Source: JASHVB01 sp049522565
GTDB lineage: Bacteria > Pseudomonadota > Alphaproteobacteria > Acetobacterales > Acetobacteraceae
DNA: 6,980 bases
NCBI GenBank assembly: GCA_049522565.1
Contig: JBEKNT010000371.1
Location: 1 to 6,980, forward strand
Direction: 5' to 3'
This document shows positions 5,526 to 6,980 of this stretch, piece by piece. Made by a program: the position numbers and the translations under genes. Below the pieces are notes generated by a model that saw only the letters and a list, made by a program, of their open reading frames with translations, was not told the DNA's origin and did not search any database. Position 1 is the first letter of the stretch. The number at the start of each line of letters is the position of its first letter.

Positions 5526-6890
5526 ATGCGCGTGCTGATCATCGGCTCGCTGGCCGGCGAACTCGGCCAGGCCGCGCGCATTGCCATCGCACGCGGAGCG
5601 AAGCTCGATCAGGCCGACGACGCCGACACCGCGCTGACCCACCTGCGCGCCGACGCGCGCGTGGACCTCGTGCTGTGCGACCTGGCGCACGATGTCGGCG
5701 GCGTGGTGCGCGCGCTGGCGGCGGAGCGCATCGCCGTGCCGGTGGTCGCGTGCGGCACCACCCGCGACCCCGAAGCCGCGTTGCGCGCGATCCGCGACGG
5801 TGCGCGCGAATTCCTGCCGCTGCCGCCGGACCCCGACCTGATCGCCGCCATTCTTGAGGCCGCCGCCGGCGAGAGCCACGCATTGATCGTGCGCGACCCG
5901 GTGATGACCGCGACGGTGCGGCGGGCCGAGCAAGTGGCGAAGTCCGAAGCGTCGGTGCTGATTTGCGGCGAGTCGGGGACCGGCAAGGAGATCCTGGCGC
6001 GCCATGTGCACCGCCGCTCGCGCCGCGCCGCCGGACCGTTCATCGCGCTGAACTGCGCCGCCATCCCCGAAAACCTGCTGGAATCCGAGATGTTCGGCCA
6101 CGAGAAGGGCGCCTTCTCCGGCGCCGTGGCGCGCCGGGTGGGAAAATTCGAGGCAGCCAGCGGCGGCACTCTACTGCTCGACGAAATCAGCGAAATGGAC
6201 GTGCGGCTGCAAGCCAAGCTGCTGCGCGCGGTGCAGGAGCGCGAGATCGACCGGCTGGGCGGCGCCGCCCCGGTCAAGGTGGATGTGCGGATCCTGGCGA
6301 CCACCAACCGCGACCTGCTGGCCGAGGTGCGACGCGGCACGTTCCGCGAGGACCTGTATTTCCGGCTGAACGTGGTGTCGTTGCGCATCCCCTCCCTGCG
6401 CGAGCGGCCGGGCGACATCGCGCCGCTGGCCGAGCATTTCAGCCGCAAGTATGCCGACGTGAACGGCCTGCCGTTCCGCCCGCTGTCGCCCGACGCGATG
6501 CTGCGCCTGACCGCGCATGGCTGGCGCGGCAATGTGCGCGAACTGGAGAACGCCATGCACCGCGCGGTGCTGCTGGCCTCGGGCAGCGACATCGGGATCG
6601 AGGCGATCGAACTCGGTCAGTCCGACGGGGAGATTGATTCCCCCTCCCCTGGAGGGAGGGGGTCAGGGGGAGGGGGCCCGGGGGGCGGCATCGCCTCCCT
6701 GGTGGGCCGCAAGATGGATGAGGTCGAGCGCGACCTGATCATCGAGACGCTCGGCCACACGCTTGGCAACCGCACGCATGCCGCGACGATCCTCGGCATT
6801 TCGATCCGCGCCTTGCGCAACAAGCTGCGGGATTATGCGGCGCAGGGGGTTGCGGTGCCGCCACCGACCGCCGGCGTGGCGGCCGCGTGA
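5526..6890 (+). CDS. flbD: FlbD-type sigma-54-dependent flagellar transcription regulator
   Basis: This is a 454-residue activator of the NtrC family. Residues 1-115 are a degenerate receiver: the acidic pair after strand 1 is replaced by 'IIGSLAG', Asp52 remains, and the usual Lys-Pro near the end is 'LPLPP'. FlbD of Caulobacter also has an atypical receiver and is controlled by FliX. The AAA+ domain has Walker A GESGTGKE (148-155), GAFSGA (195-200, where GAFTGA is usual), Walker B LLLDE (216-220), 'ATTNRD' (258-263), the Arg finger region 'FREDLYFRL' (273-281) and GNVRELEN (335-342). A Gly-rich linker (372-388), largely encoded by a dispersed repeat, leads to a Fis-type helix-turn-helix 'NRTHAATILGISIRALRNKL' (415-434). 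FlbD activates hook and filament genes with sigma-54 and represses fliF in Caulobacter. ATG 5526 is supported by GAGAGG at 5511-5516. Confidence 0.95.
   Translation: MRVLIIGSLAGELGQAARIAIARGAKLDQADDADTALTHLRADARVDLVLCDLAHDVGGVVRALAAERIAVPVVACGTTRDPEAALRAIRDGAREFLPLPPDPDLIAAILEAAAGESHALIVRDPVMTATVRRAEQVAKSEASVLICGESGTGKEILARHVHRRSRRAAGPFIALNCAAIPENLLESEMFGHEKGAFSGAVARRVGKFEAASGGTLLLDEISEMDVRLQAKLLRAVQEREIDRLGGAAPVKVDVRILATTNRDLLAEVRRGTFREDLYFRLNVVSLRIPSLRERPGDIAPLAEHFSRKYADVNGLPFRPLSPDAMLRLTAHGWRGNVRELENAMHRAVLLASGSDIGIEAIELGQSDGEIDSPSPGGRGSGGGGPGGGIASLVGRKMDEVERDLIIETLGHTLGNRTHAATILGISIRALRNKLRDYAAQGVAVPPPTAGVAAA
6639..6675 (+). repeat. G-rich 37-bp repeat, copy inside flbD
   Basis: This block aligns without gaps to 6936-6972 at 34 of 37 positions. 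It encodes 'SPSPGGRGSGGGG' (residues 372-384), between the AAA+ domain and the DNA-binding domain. Its first half is a near palindrome (c5-t-c4 against ggg-a-g5) and its G-runs (GGG, GGGGG, GGGGG, GGGGG separated by 1-3 nt) fit a G-quadruplex motif. The G-rich composition stands out from the flanking codons. Confidence 0.8.
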
Positions 6891-6935
6891 GGGAGCGGAT
6901 GCAACGCCTGTCTGTCATTGCAGCGGAAAGAATAC

Positions 6936-6972
6936 TCCCCCTCCCCTTGAGGGAGGGGGTTGGGGGGAGGGG
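6936..6972 (+). repeat. G-rich 37-bp repeat, copy downstream of flbD
   Basis: This is the second copy of the repeat found inside flbD, in the same orientation, 45 bp after the flbD stop. Ccccctccc (6937-6945) and gggaggggg (6951-6959) form a perfect 9-bp stem with a 5-nt loop, followed by another G-run block. No U-tract follows, so it is not a standard intrinsic terminator, although a stable hairpin here could mark the mRNA 3' end. The other bases between 6891 and the window end show no gene that I can support. Confidence 0.75.
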
Positions 6973-6980
6973 TGCGTACC

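Noticed and set aside
5417..5857. Open frame starting in repeat copy 3 and running into flbD in another frame
   Set aside because: The first part is translated repeat and the rest is a frame-shifted reading of the FlbD receiver domain. No ribosome site or family resemblance was seen.
6936..6980. Intrinsic terminator after flbD
   Set aside because: The hairpin is followed by G-runs and no U-tract, and the same sequence occurs inside the flbD coding region.

Overview
The window is a flagellar locus from a GC-rich Alphaproteobacterium. All genes lie on the + strand in the order fliK (3' end only), flgD, fliF, fliG, fliH, fliN and flbD. The run fliF-fliG-fliH-fliN-flbD matches the Caulobacter fliF operon (fliF-fliG-flbE-fliN-flbD, where flbE is the fliH equivalent). 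That order, the FlbD-type sigma-54 activator with a degenerate receiver, and the protein sequences point to the Alphaproteobacteria. A Rhodospirillales/Acetobacteraceae-like host is my best guess, but I cannot place it further from sequence alone.

Layout: 1-481 is the hook-length protein FliK C-terminus. 496-1179 is the hook-cap protein FlgD. 1180-1510 is a long intergenic region: a large palindromic repeat (about 1180-1379), then about 120 bp with a CtrA-like box and FlbD/ftr-like inverted repeats in front of fliF. 1511-3175 and 3168-4190 are fliF and fliG, overlapping by 8 bp. 4193-4369 is a second palindromic repeat ending in a terminator-like hairpin. 4384-5058 and 5048-5359 are fliH and fliN, overlapping by 11 bp. 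5361-5521 is a third palindromic repeat, whose right end supplies the Shine-Dalgarno of flbD (5526-6890). A G-rich 37-bp repeat occurs twice, once inside the flbD coding sequence and once just after the gene.

How the genes work together: FliF forms the MS ring, FliG and FliN are rotor/C-ring switch proteins, and FliH is the soluble regulator of the export ATPase. FlgD and FliK act later, in hook assembly and in hook-length control with the export specificity switch. FlbD is the class II/III transcriptional switch that in Caulobacter activates hook genes and represses fliF. The operon therefore encodes both the early basal body and its own regulator, and the candidate FlbD/CtrA sites before fliF would close that loop.

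I see no undescribed multi-gene system. The unusual material is the repeats. Three same-orientation palindromic elements occupy every spacer longer than about 15 bp between genes. One of them builds a possible hairpin over the flbD ribosome binding site. A different repeat has become a Gly-rich linker inside FlbD. FlbD also carries GAFSGA in place of GAFTGA.
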